Shown here: one piece after another, positions 25,036 through 33,384 of the stretch | Layout: each line of letters opens with the position of its first letter | Position numbering within the stretch: the stretch's first letter is position 1 | Origin: Flavobacterium sp. LC2016-12 | GTDB taxonomy: Bacteria; Bacteroidota; Bacteroidia; Flavobacteriales; Flavobacteriaceae | Direction of reading: 5' to 3' | Assembly (NCBI RefSeq): GCF_015351595.1 | Contig: NZ_JADKPT010000008.1 | Coordinates: forward strand, 124,001 to 188,000 | DNA: 64,000 nt | Notes under the pieces: generated by a model | The model's input: the letters and a program-made list of their open reading frames with translations, nothing else | Told to the model about the DNA's origin: nothing | Databases searched by the model: none | Translations under genes and position numbers: made by a program

Positions 25036-25080
25036 TTTGTATTATTAAGATTTAAAAGTATATTTGTGCAATCGATTACA
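25036..25080 (+). promoter_or_regulatory. Promoter and LacI-type operator of the MFS/kdu operon
   Basis: -33 box TTTG at 25036-25039, 19 bases, -7 box TATATTTG at 25059-25066 (fits TAnnTTTG), then operator TGCAATCGATTACA at 25067-25080 immediately downstream. An operator here would cover the start site and block initiation. The surrounding gap 24761-25187 shows nothing else convincing. Confidence 0.8.
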
Positions 25081-25187
25081 TTATTTGTTTTTTATTGCAC
25101 TAAGGGATTGATTTTGAAGTTACGACTTAAAAATATATCGATTGACCAAAAACACCACAAATTATAAATTAGAATAAAACCATAACC

Positions 25188-26783
25188 ATGAATCAAACAA
25201 ATGAAATTTCTATTAGCCAAACGAGTAAATCAACTGGAAGATATCGTTGGAGTATATGTGGACTTTTGTTTTTTGCTACTACCATTAACTATTTAGACAG
25301 GCAGGTTCTTTCTTTGACATGGAATGATTTTATAGCTCCTGAATTTCATTGGACAAATAACGATTATGGAAATATAACGGCTTTGTTCTCGATTTTTTAC
25401 GCAGTATCCTTACTTTTTGCCGGAAGATTTGTGGATTGGTTAGATACGAAAAAAGGATTTTTATGGGCCATTGGAATATGGTCTGTTGGTGCTTGTTTGC
25501 ATGCCTTTTGTGGAATTGCAACATCTGGAATTATTACTGGAAACTGGTTTGTAGGGTTTGAAGGTGCAAAAGAGGTTATTCGGACTGTTAACGATACCGG
25601 AATGGTGATTAATGTCAGTGTGAGTTTGTTCATTTTTGCCCGTTTTGTTTTGGCGGTAGGTGAGGCTGGGAATTTTCCTGCGGCGATCAAAACTACTGCT
25701 GAATATTTTCCTAAAAAAGACAGGGCTTTCTCTACTAGTATCTTTAATGCAGGTGCAACAGTTGGTGCATTGGCAGCTCCAATTTCTATTCCGTTTATTG
25801 CCAAATCTTTTGGATGGGAAATGGCATTTATAATCATTGGTGCCTTAGGTTTTGTATGGATGGGATTTTGGATGTTTATGTATGATAAACCAGAAAGACA
25901 CCCAAAAGTAAGTCCGGAAGAATTGGCTTATATTCAACAGGATGATATTGCAGACAGTAAAATAGTAGGATATATTCCTGATACAAGTACAAAAGTTTCT
26001 TTTGTAGATTGTTTTAAATACAAACAAACATGGGCTTTTGCTTTTGGAAAATTCATGACTGATGGTGTGTGGTGGTTCTTTTTATTCTGGACACCGGCTT
26101 ATTTAAGTTCTGTTTACGGAATGGATTCTACAGAAGCGGCTTTGCCATTGTTTGTTTTATACATAATTACTTTACTTTCTATTATCGGGGGCTGGTTGCC
26201 AACTTACTTTGTAGAAAAGAAAGGAATGAACCCATATGAAGGAAGAATGAGAGCGATGTTGATTTTTGCATTTTTTCCATTATTAGCATTAGTAGCACAA
26301 CCTTTAGGATATATTAGTTACTGGGTACCAGTAATTATCATTGGTATAGCAGGAGCGGCACATCAATCGTGGTCGGCTAATATTTTTACAACGGTTGGAG
26401 ATATGTTTCCTAAAAAAGCCATTGCAACCATTACAGGAATTGGAGGTTTAGCAGGAGGTTTAGGGTCAACTTTAATTAATAAAGGATCAGGAGTTTTATT
26501 TGATTTTACACAAAGAAACTGGAGTTTAATAAATGGGCAATCTTTATTGGAAAAATACCCTCAATTTTTGAATGCGGAAACGGAAAAAATATTTTTAAAA
26601 GAAAGAGGTGTTGCTCATTTAGGAGACTTTTTAAAATCATTATCAGAATCGGGAGATACTGTTGTTAATGGTATTAATTCAGGATATATGATTATTTTCT
26701 CAATCTGCGCAGTTTGTTATTTAATTGGGTGGGTTGTGATGAAAACTTTGGTTCCTAAATACAGACCAATTACGGATTTATAA
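25188..26783 (+). CDS. MFS hexuronate transporter (ExuT-like) with periplasmic insertions
   Basis: 531 residues, 12 membrane segments of the anion:cation symporter/ExuT branch of MFS. The start is YRWSICGLLFFATTINYLDRQV and the second half contains GIAGAAHQSWSANIFTTVGDMFPKKAIATITGIGG. Likely role: uptake of galacturonate or related uronates from periplasm to cytoplasm. Compared with the next gene it has about 35 extra residues between TM3 and TM4 (about 109-145) and about 35-45 extra residues between TM11 and TM12 (about 450-495); both loops are predicted periplasmic. First gene of an operon controlled by the operator just upstream. Confidence 0.88.
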   Translation: MNQTNEISISQTSKSTGRYRWSICGLLFFATTINYLDRQVLSLTWNDFIAPEFHWTNNDYGNITALFSIFYAVSLLFAGRFVDWLDTKKGFLWAIGIWSVGACLHAFCGIATSGIITGNWFVGFEGAKEVIRTVNDTGMVINVSVSLFIFARFVLAVGEAGNFPAAIKTTAEYFPKKDRAFSTSIFNAGATVGALAAPISIPFIAKSFGWEMAFIIIGALGFVWMGFWMFMYDKPERHPKVSPEELAYIQQDDIADSKIVGYIPDTSTKVSFVDCFKYKQTWAFAFGKFMTDGVWWFFLFWTPAYLSSVYGMDSTEAALPLFVLYIITLLSIIGGWLPTYFVEKKGMNPYEGRMRAMLIFAFFPLLALVAQPLGYISYWVPVIIIGIAGAAHQSWSANIFTTVGDMFPKKAIATITGIGGLAGGLGSTLINKGSGVLFDFTQRNWSLINGQSLLEKYPQFLNAETEKIFLKERGVAHLGDFLKSLSESGDTVVNGINSGYMIIFSICAVCYLIGWVVMKTLVPKYRPITDL

Positions 26784-26828
26784 TAAAGTCCAATCCAAGC
26801 TAACTAACCAACCAAACCAAGTCAAATT

Positions 26829-28145
26829 ATGAATCAGGCTAATGCAGCAATCGGAAAGTACCGGTGGACAATATGCGGTTTAGTATTTTTTGCCACAACA
26901 GTAAATTATCTGGATCGAAATGTAATAAGTTACCTTCGGCCTTTTATGGCAGAGGCTTTTAATTGGACACCAGAGCAGGAAGTTATTGATTATTCTAATA
27001 TTGAATTGGCTTTCAAAATTGCCTATGCACTAGGAATGCTGGTTGCTGGAGGTATTATTGATAAATTGGGAACTAAAATTGGTTATGCTATTGCAACCGG
27101 TTTGTGGAGTCTGGCCGCAATTGGTCATGCATTGGCAACAGGAACACCGGGTTTTTTAATAGCTCGTGTATTTTTAGGAATTACAGAAGCAGGAAATTTT
27201 CCTGCTGCTATAAAAGCTACGGCCGAATGGTTTCCACAAAAAGAAAGAGCGTTAGCAACTGGTATCTTTAATTCAGGAAGTAATATTGGAGCTATTATAG
27301 TACCATTATCTGTACCTTTTATTGCGGAAAATTATGGCTGGCAATGGGCTTTCATCTTAACAGGAATTGTTGGTTTTGTCTGGCTTGCCTTATGGTTTGT
27401 TTTATATGAAGTGCCAGAGAAACAAAAACGTTTATCGCAGGCTGAATTAGAGTATATCAATTCAGATAAAATAGTAACAACTGAAGTTGAAGATACTGAA
27501 AAAGTTTCGTGGTTTAAGTTGCTTACTTTCCGTCAGACATGGGCTTTTGCCATCGGAAAATTACTTACGGATCCCGTTTGGTGGTTTTATTTATTCTGGT
27601 TGCCTGATTTCTTAATGAAACAATACAAACTTTCGGCTACAGAAATTATCTGGCCTTGTGCTTTGGTATATGTCATTGGAAGTGTTGGAAGTATAGGCGG
27701 AGGATGGTTGCCATTAAAATTGATTGAGAAAAACTGGCCGGCTTATAAAGCCCGTAAAACTAGTATGTTGATTTATGCTTTTGCGGTTTTACCGGTATTA
27801 TTTTCTCAATACTTAGGATCAATAAACATGTGGTGGGCCATTTTGGTAATTGGTTTTGCAGTTTCGGCGCATCAGGCCTGGAGTGCCAATATTTTCACAA
27901 CGGTTTCTGATATGTTTCCAAAAAAGACAACTGCCTCAGTAACAGGAATTGGAGGGATGTTCGGAGCGCTTGGAGGAATTTTACTAACTTTAGTGGTTCA
28001 AAAAAACATGTTTGTTTATTATACTAAAATAGGCAAAATTGAAACAGGGTACTTTATCATGTTTTGCATCTGTGGAGGCTCCTATTTATTGGCTTGGCTT
28101 ATTATGCATATTTTAGTTCCCCGAATGAAAAAAGTAGAAGTGTAA
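26829..28145 (+). CDS. exuT: MFS hexuronate transporter (ExuT-like)
   Basis: 438 residues, the standard size for ExuT. Signature NYLDRNVISYLRPFMAEAFNW near TM1, GGIIDKLGTKIGY in the TM2-TM3 loop, GITEAGNFPAAIKATAEWFPQKERALATGIFNSGSNIGAI, and SANIFTTVSDMFPKKTTASVTGIGG. It lies 45 bases after the paralogous transporter and 88 bases before kduI, and most likely imports galacturonate. Having two different transporters side by side suggests different oligomer or monomer preferences; this is inferred. Confidence 0.88.
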   Translation: MNQANAAIGKYRWTICGLVFFATTVNYLDRNVISYLRPFMAEAFNWTPEQEVIDYSNIELAFKIAYALGMLVAGGIIDKLGTKIGYAIATGLWSLAAIGHALATGTPGFLIARVFLGITEAGNFPAAIKATAEWFPQKERALATGIFNSGSNIGAIIVPLSVPFIAENYGWQWAFILTGIVGFVWLALWFVLYEVPEKQKRLSQAELEYINSDKIVTTEVEDTEKVSWFKLLTFRQTWAFAIGKLLTDPVWWFYLFWLPDFLMKQYKLSATEIIWPCALVYVIGSVGSIGGGWLPLKLIEKNWPAYKARKTSMLIYAFAVLPVLFSQYLGSINMWWAILVIGFAVSAHQAWSANIFTTVSDMFPKKTTASVTGIGGMFGALGGILLTLVVQKNMFVYYTKIGKIETGYFIMFCICGGSYLLAWLIMHILVPRMKKVEV

Positions 28146-28197
28146 AATCAAAACAAGTAAATTTTCATTTGGATTATGATATTTAAAGATAAAAATA

Positions 28198-28219
28198 TAA
28201 TTTTGTGCAATCGATTACA
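28198..28219 (+). promoter_or_regulatory. Internal promoter and LacI-type operator before kduI
   Basis: -7 box TAATTTTG (28198-28205, fits TAnnTTTG) is directly followed by TGCAATCGATTACA (28206-28219), the same 14-mer as upstream of the first MFS gene. A well-spaced -33 box is not evident. Confidence 0.7.
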
Positions 28220-28233
28220 TTAAATTAAAAATT

Positions 28234-29070
28234 ATGACAAAATACAGTTCGAGATACGCGTCAAGCCCTGAAGCAGTAAAACAATATGACACACAACAGC
28301 TAAGAAATGAATTCTTAATCGATGACTTAATGCAGGAGAATGAAATCGTATTGACATATTCTCATTATGATCGATACATTGCAGGTTCTGCTGTTCCGGT
28401 AAAAAATCTTACTCTCGAAACTATTGATCCTCTTAAAGCGGGTTATTTCTTAGAAAGAAGAGAGATGGGAATTATCAATGTTGGTGGAAGTGGTTCTGTT
28501 GTTGTTGAAGGAACATCTTATGAGTTGGGTTTTAAAGATGCTTTGTATATCGGAAGCGGAAATAAAGAAGTAATTTTTAAAAGTGATGACAGCAAAAATC
28601 CGGCTAAATTTTACATAAACTCTGCACCAGCTCATACACATTATCCGACAGTAAAAGTAAGTTTAGAGCAAGCTAATAAATTACAGTTAGGTACAATGGA
28701 AACCGCAAATCACCGTACGGTAAATCAAATGATTATTGGTAGTGTGGTTACAACTTGCCAATTACAAATGGGAATGACAGAATTGCGACCAGGAAGTGTT
28801 TGGAATACAATGCCGGCACACGTACACGATCGTAGAATGGAAGTTTATTTCTACTTAGATATACCAGAAAATCAAGCTGTTTGTCATTTTATGGGACAAC
28901 CACAGGAAACAAGACATATCTGGATGAACAATCATCAGGCAGTAATTTCTCCGCCATGGTCTATACACTCTGGTTCAGGAACTAGTAATTATACTTTTAT
29001 CTGGGGAATGGCCGGTGAAAATTTAGATTATGGAGATATGGATGTTTGCAAAATAACAGATTTAAGATAA
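28234..29070 (+). CDS. kduI: 5-dehydro-4-deoxy-D-glucuronate isomerase
   Basis: 278 residues. It converts 5-keto-4-deoxyuronate (from unsaturated uronates released by GH105-type enzymes) to 3-deoxy-D-glycero-2,5-hexodiulosonate. The cupin metal site is visible: HVHDRRMEVYFYLD (His-x-His and Glu) and the later His in PPWSIHSGSG. Length and N-terminus (YSSRYASSPEAVKQYDTQQLRNEFLI) fit E. coli KduI. It is followed after 5 bases by kduD, the next pathway step. Cytoplasmic. Confidence 0.95.
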   Translation: MTKYSSRYASSPEAVKQYDTQQLRNEFLIDDLMQENEIVLTYSHYDRYIAGSAVPVKNLTLETIDPLKAGYFLERREMGIINVGGSGSVVVEGTSYELGFKDALYIGSGNKEVIFKSDDSKNPAKFYINSAPAHTHYPTVKVSLEQANKLQLGTMETANHRTVNQMIIGSVVTTCQLQMGMTELRPGSVWNTMPAHVHDRRMEVYFYLDIPENQAVCHFMGQPQETRHIWMNNHQAVISPPWSIHSGSGTSNYTFIWGMAGENLDYGDMDVCKITDLR

Positions 29071-29075
29071 GAATC

Positions 29076-29867
29076 ATGACAAACTTATTTGATATAAAAG
29101 GAAAAGTTGCTTTGATCACAGGAAGTACACACGGACTGGGAATGGCAATGGCAAAAGGATTAGGTGAAGCAGGAGCTACAATTGTGGTGAACGGAAACTC
29201 TTCTCAGGAAAAAATTGATGCTGCAGTAAAGGAACTTAAAAGTGAAGGAATAAATGCAGTAGGTTATAAATTTAATGTAACCGATGAGCAGGAAGTTAAA
29301 ACTGCTGTTGCAAAAATAGAAAGTGAAGTAGGACCAATTGCTATCCTGATTAATAATGCGGGAATCATCAAAAGAATTCCATTGATCGATATGGAAGTTG
29401 CCGATTTTAAAGAAGTGATTGATATTGATTTGGTTTCTCCATTTATCGTTTCTAAGCATGTTGCCAAAGGAATGATCGAAAGAAGACAAGGAAAAATAAT
29501 CAACATTTGCTCAATGATGAGCGAATTGGGACGTAAGACAGTTGGTGCTTATGCTGCTGCTAAAGGCGGGTTGAAAATGCTGACTAAAAACATGGCAACA
29601 GAATGGGCAAAATATAATGTTCAAATCAACGGAATTGGACCTGGTTATTTTGCTACTGAACAAACAAAACCAATCAGAGTTGATGGGCATCCATTTAATG
29701 ATTTTATCATTAGTAGAACTCCGGCTGCAAAATGGGGAGATCCAAGCGATTTAGCAGGAGCTGCTATCTTTTTGTCTTCTAAGGCAAGTGATTTTGTCAA
29801 TGGTCATATTTTATATGTTGATGGCGGAATTTTGGCAACTATCGGTAAACCATCAAATGAAGAATAA
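29076..29867 (+). CDS. kduD: 2-deoxy-D-gluconate / 2-keto-3-deoxy-D-gluconate dehydrogenase
   Basis: 263 residues from the ATG at 29076, 5 bases after kduI; an upstream in-frame start would overlap kduI and add residues not found in the family. Classical SDR: ITGSTHGLG, NNAGIIKR, catalytic Ser in ICSMMSELG and Tyr-Lys in YAAAKGGLKM. It reduces the KduI product to 2-keto-3-deoxygluconate (KDG). MTNLFDIKGKVALITG at the start is typical of KduD. Confidence 0.93.
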   Translation: MTNLFDIKGKVALITGSTHGLGMAMAKGLGEAGATIVVNGNSSQEKIDAAVKELKSEGINAVGYKFNVTDEQEVKTAVAKIESEVGPIAILINNAGIIKRIPLIDMEVADFKEVIDIDLVSPFIVSKHVAKGMIERRQGKIINICSMMSELGRKTVGAYAAAKGGLKMLTKNMATEWAKYNVQINGIGPGYFATEQTKPIRVDGHPFNDFIISRTPAAKWGDPSDLAGAAIFLSSKASDFVNGHILYVDGGILATIGKPSNEE

Positions 29868-29885
29868 TTCTCAATTATAAAAGAA

Positions 29886-31292
29886 ATGAGTTCAAATAAG
29901 ACATTCATAAACGACAATTTTTTACTTGAAAATAAATACGCTGAAGAGTTATATCACAATTACTCAAAAAATCAGCCAATTATAGATTACCACAATCACC
30001 TAAATCCACAGTTTATTGCTGAAGATAAAATTTTTGACAATATCACGCAGGTTTGGATTAACGGTGATCACTACAAATGGCGCGCAATGCGTACATTGGG
30101 AATCAACGAACAATTTGTAACCGGAAATGGTTCAGATAAAGATAAGTTCTTAAACTGGGGAAAAACGGTTCCGTATACAATGCGTAATCCTTTATATCAC
30201 TGGACGCACTTAGAATTGGCACGTTATTTTGATATCTATGATTTATTGAATGAGAAATCAGCTGAGAAAATATATATCGAAACTTCTGAGAAAATAAAAT
30301 CAGAAGCGTACAGCACGCAAAACTTGCTTAAAAAAGTAAATGCTGAATTAGTTTGTACTACAGAAGATCCAATTGATACTTTAGAGTTTCACCAGAAACT
30401 GACTAAAAATCCAATTGGTACAAAAATGAGTACGGCTTTCAGACCAGATAAAGCAATCTTAATTTCTAATGATGGCTATAACGCATATCTGGATACATTG
30501 GGGGATGTGTCGGGAATTGCAATTAATACTTACGCTGATTTGCGTGATGCTTTGAGAAAAAGAATTGAATTCTTTAATCAAAACGGATGCAAGTTAAGTG
30601 ATCACGGTTTGGATCAAATTTATTTTGAAGAGTTTACAGAAGCTGAAGTGGCTTCTATCTTCAAAAAGAAAAGAGAGAACAGAATCATAACTCCTGAAGA
30701 GGCATTGAAATTCCAAAGTGCAATCTTATTGTTCCTTTCAGAAACATACCATGAATTTGGTTGGGTGCAGCAATTTCACTTAGGAGCATTAAGAAACAAC
30801 AATGCCCGTATGCATAGAATTTTAGGTCCTGATACAGGTTGGGATTCTATTGGTGATTATCCGCAGGCACAAAAACTATCCTCTTTCTTAAATGCATTAG
30901 ATAGCAAAGATAAATTGACAAAAACAATTATTTATAACCTGAATCCGGCTGATAATGAAGTTATGGCTACGATGATAGGAAATTTTAATGACGGAAGCGT
31001 TAGAGGAAAAGTACAATTTGGTTCAGGATGGTGGTTTTTAGATCAGAAAGACGGAATGACAAAACAATTAAATGCCCTTTCAAATATGGGATTAATTAGC
31101 TGTTTTGTGGGAATGCTGACAGATTCAAGAAGCTTCTTGTCTTTTCCAAGACATGAATATTTCAGACGTATTCTTTGTAATCTTTTAGGAGATGAAATTC
31201 AAAGAGGAGAACTTCCTGCTGATATGGAATGGATTGGAAAATTGGTTTCTGATATTTCGTATAACAATGCAAAGGAATATTTCAAGTTTTAA
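29886..31292 (+). CDS. uxaC: Glucuronate/galacturonate isomerase
   Basis: 468 residues, normal for the family. It isomerises D-galacturonate to D-tagaturonate (and glucuronate to fructuronate). Diagnostic stretches are PIIDYHNHLNPQFIAEDKIFDN (metal HxH), RTLGINEQFVTG, STAFRPDKAI, LGALRNNNARMHRILGPDTGWDSIGD and DSRSFLSFPRHEYFRRILCNLLG. It is separated by only 18 bases from kduD. Mannonate dehydratase and fructuronate reductase are absent here, so only the galacturonate branch is complete in the window. Confidence 0.95.
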   Translation: MSSNKTFINDNFLLENKYAEELYHNYSKNQPIIDYHNHLNPQFIAEDKIFDNITQVWINGDHYKWRAMRTLGINEQFVTGNGSDKDKFLNWGKTVPYTMRNPLYHWTHLELARYFDIYDLLNEKSAEKIYIETSEKIKSEAYSTQNLLKKVNAELVCTTEDPIDTLEFHQKLTKNPIGTKMSTAFRPDKAILISNDGYNAYLDTLGDVSGIAINTYADLRDALRKRIEFFNQNGCKLSDHGLDQIYFEEFTEAEVASIFKKKRENRIITPEEALKFQSAILLFLSETYHEFGWVQQFHLGALRNNNARMHRILGPDTGWDSIGDYPQAQKLSSFLNALDSKDKLTKTIIYNLNPADNEVMATMIGNFNDGSVRGKVQFGSGWWFLDQKDGMTKQLNALSNMGLISCFVGMLTDSRSFLSFPRHEYFRRILCNLLGDEIQRGELPADMEWIGKLVSDISYNNAKEYFKF

Positions 31293-31460
31293 TTGAGAAG
31301 ATAGAATATAGAGAATAGAATATAGAGAATAGAATAAAGAAGCAAGAGGAAAGAGTTTATACTATACGGTGTTATAGGTTTGATTAATTTCAAAACTTTA
31401 TTTTCTTAATGGCTGTAATGGTAAAAAGAAGACCTTTTACTGGTAAAACAATAAAACAAT
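31293..31460. repeat. Simple repeats between uxaC and kdgK
   Basis: AGAATATAGAG / AGAATAGAATATAGAG words repeat at about 31300-31336, followed by GAAGCAAGAGG, like the repeats at 12895 and 11143. The insert splits the catabolic genes. Confidence 0.5.
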
Positions 31461-32483
31461 ATGAGTAAAATAGTTGCATTCGGTGAAATTATGTTACGTC
31501 TTTCTACAGAGCGACACCTTCGTTTTGCACAATCTACAGCATTTGGAGCTACTTATGGAGGTGGTGAGTTTAATGTTTGTGTGTCTTTGGCAAATTATGG
31601 CTTAAATGCAGAGTTTGTAACAAGATTGCCTGAAAACGAAATTGGGGGATCTGCGTTGAAAGAGATAAGAAAAATGAACGTAGAATCTAAAAACATCATT
31701 TTTGGAGGAGAACGTTTAGGAATCTATTTTCTTGAAACAGGAGCCGGAACCAGAGGAAGTAATGTAGTATACGATCGCGCGCACAGCTCAATGGCAACTA
31801 TTGAAAGAGGACTTATTGACTGGGAAAAAGTATTAGAAGGTGCTACGTGGTTTCACTGGAGTGGAATTACACCTGCGATTTCTCAAAGTGCTGCCGAGGC
31901 TTGTTTAGAAGCTATTAAAGTGGCGCACAAAAAGGGAATTACGATTTCCTGCGACTTAAATTACAGATCGAAATTATGGCAATATGGTAAAACGCCAAGC
32001 GAGGTAATGCCGGAAATGCTGCAATATAGCAACGTTATTTTAGGTGATATTGATACTGCTTATTTTATGTTGGGAATTCCAAAAGTGAATCCAAATTATC
32101 AGGATGAAAAATCGCTTCCTGTTTTGTACACGAAGCTGTTTGATTTGATTCCGAATTTAAAAACAGTTGCAACAACTTTACGTTATTCTGTAAGTGCTTC
32201 GCATCAAAGAATTGGAGGGGTTTTGTTTAACGGAAAAGCAATTTATCATGCAGCCGTTAAAGAAGTAACGCCCGTGGTTGACAGAGTTGGAAGTGGAGAT
32301 GCCTTTATGGGAGGATTAATTTACGGATTATCACAATACGAAAATGATAATCAAAAAGTACTAGATTTTGCAGTGGCAGCTTGTTGTTTAAAACATACCA
32401 TTGCAGGAGATTATAATTTGGTGACCTTAAAAGAAGTTGAAAATATGCTTGGTGGTGATTCAGCAGGATTAGTATCAAGATAA
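31461..32483 (+). CDS. kdgK: 2-dehydro-3-deoxygluconokinase
   Basis: 340 residues, PfkB/ribokinase fold. It phosphorylates KDG to KDPG. N-terminal signature IVAFGEIMLRLSTERHLRFAQ with GGGEFNVCVSLANYGL, sugar-binding loop, and the C-terminal catalytic motif VVDRVGSGDAFMGGLIYGL (Asp of GSGDAF). It lies 11 bases before the KDPG aldolase gene and joins the KduD and UxaA routes. Confidence 0.95.
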   Translation: MSKIVAFGEIMLRLSTERHLRFAQSTAFGATYGGGEFNVCVSLANYGLNAEFVTRLPENEIGGSALKEIRKMNVESKNIIFGGERLGIYFLETGAGTRGSNVVYDRAHSSMATIERGLIDWEKVLEGATWFHWSGITPAISQSAAEACLEAIKVAHKKGITISCDLNYRSKLWQYGKTPSEVMPEMLQYSNVILGDIDTAYFMLGIPKVNPNYQDEKSLPVLYTKLFDLIPNLKTVATTLRYSVSASHQRIGGVLFNGKAIYHAAVKEVTPVVDRVGSGDAFMGGLIYGLSQYENDNQKVLDFAVAACCLKHTIAGDYNLVTLKEVENMLGGDSAGLVSR

Positions 32484-32494
32484 AAAATAAAAAA

Positions 32495-33163
32495 ATGGCA
32501 AAATATTCAAGAATTGAAGTAGCACAGCAAATGAAAGATAATGGAATGGTTCCGTTGTTTTTTCATTCAGATATCGAAGTGAGCAAGAAAGTTTTAAAAG
32601 CCTGTTATGATGGAGGTTCTCGATTAATGGAGTTTACCAGCAGAGGGGATTTTGCTAATGAAGTTTTTGGAGCTTTGAACAAATATGCATTGGCTGAATT
32701 GCCGGGGATGATGTTAGGTGTTGGTTCGATTACGGACGCCGCTTCGGCTTCTTTATATATGAGTTTAGGTGCTAATTTTATTGTGACACCGGTTTTTAGG
32801 GAAGATATTGCAATTGCCTGTAATCGTCGTAAAGTATTATGGTCGCCAGGTTGCGGAACACTTACCGAGATTGCAAGAGCTGAAGAATTAGGCTGCGAAA
32901 TAGTCAAATTATTTCCTGCTGATATTTACGGACCAGAGTTCATAAAAGCAATAAAAGGACCATGTCCGTGGACGAATATTATGCCAACTGGAGGTGTTTA
33001 TCCAACAGTAGAAAGTTTGTCTTCATGGTTGAATGCAGGCGCAACTTGTGTGGGTCTTGGTTCACAATTAATTTCGAAAGATATATTAGATAAAAATGAT
33101 TTTGAAGGCTTGAAAAATAAAGTAAGTCAGGTTTTGGATATCATCAAAAATATTAGAAAATAA
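32495..33163 (+). CDS. kdgA: KDPG aldolase (bifunctional 4-hydroxy-2-oxoglutarate aldolase type)
   Basis: 222 residues, class I aldolase of the KDPG/KHG family. It cleaves KDPG to pyruvate and glyceraldehyde-3-phosphate. The motifs are LMEFTSRGDF (family Glu), SPGCGTLTEI and the Schiff-base Lys in CEIVKLFPADIYG, followed by MPTGGVYP and VGLGSQL. It ends the kdgK-kdgA pair; a weak hairpin follows. Confidence 0.94.
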   Translation: MAKYSRIEVAQQMKDNGMVPLFFHSDIEVSKKVLKACYDGGSRLMEFTSRGDFANEVFGALNKYALAELPGMMLGVGSITDAASASLYMSLGANFIVTPVFREDIAIACNRRKVLWSPGCGTLTEIARAEELGCEIVKLFPADIYGPEFIKAIKGPCPWTNIMPTGGVYPTVESLSSWLNAGATCVGLGSQLISKDILDKNDFEGLKNKVSQVLDIIKNIRK

Positions 33164-33193
33164 ATAAGGAGTAATCATACCGATTCCTTATTT
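33162..33193 (+). terminator. Possible terminator after kdgA
   Basis: AAATAAGGA (33162-33170) pairs with TCCTTATTT (33185-33193) and overlaps the stop codon. A run of eight T follows some 10 bases later. Moderate stem only. Confidence 0.45.
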
Positions 33194-33384
33194 AGATTGC
33201 AGTTTTTTTTAGATTTTAACGTTTTGTAATTGAGCATTACGCTTGCTAAATACAACTTGTCACTCCTCACAGCAAATTGTATTTTACTCTTACAAGTGTA
33301 ATGTTTCTTTTACAATTAAAAAGCACTTCTTATAAAGCAATAAGGTATTTATCGTGGTTATTTATAACACTTTAATGAATTAAA

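Noticed and set aside
25131..25145. Extra LacI operator at TATATCGATTGAC
   Set aside because: Only the ATCGATT core matches; the outer palindrome positions and the promoter geometry are missing.
25397..25837. 146-residue minus-strand frame opposite the first MFS gene
   Set aside because: Antisense shadow of a membrane protein gene; its hydrophobic composition follows from the opposite strand.
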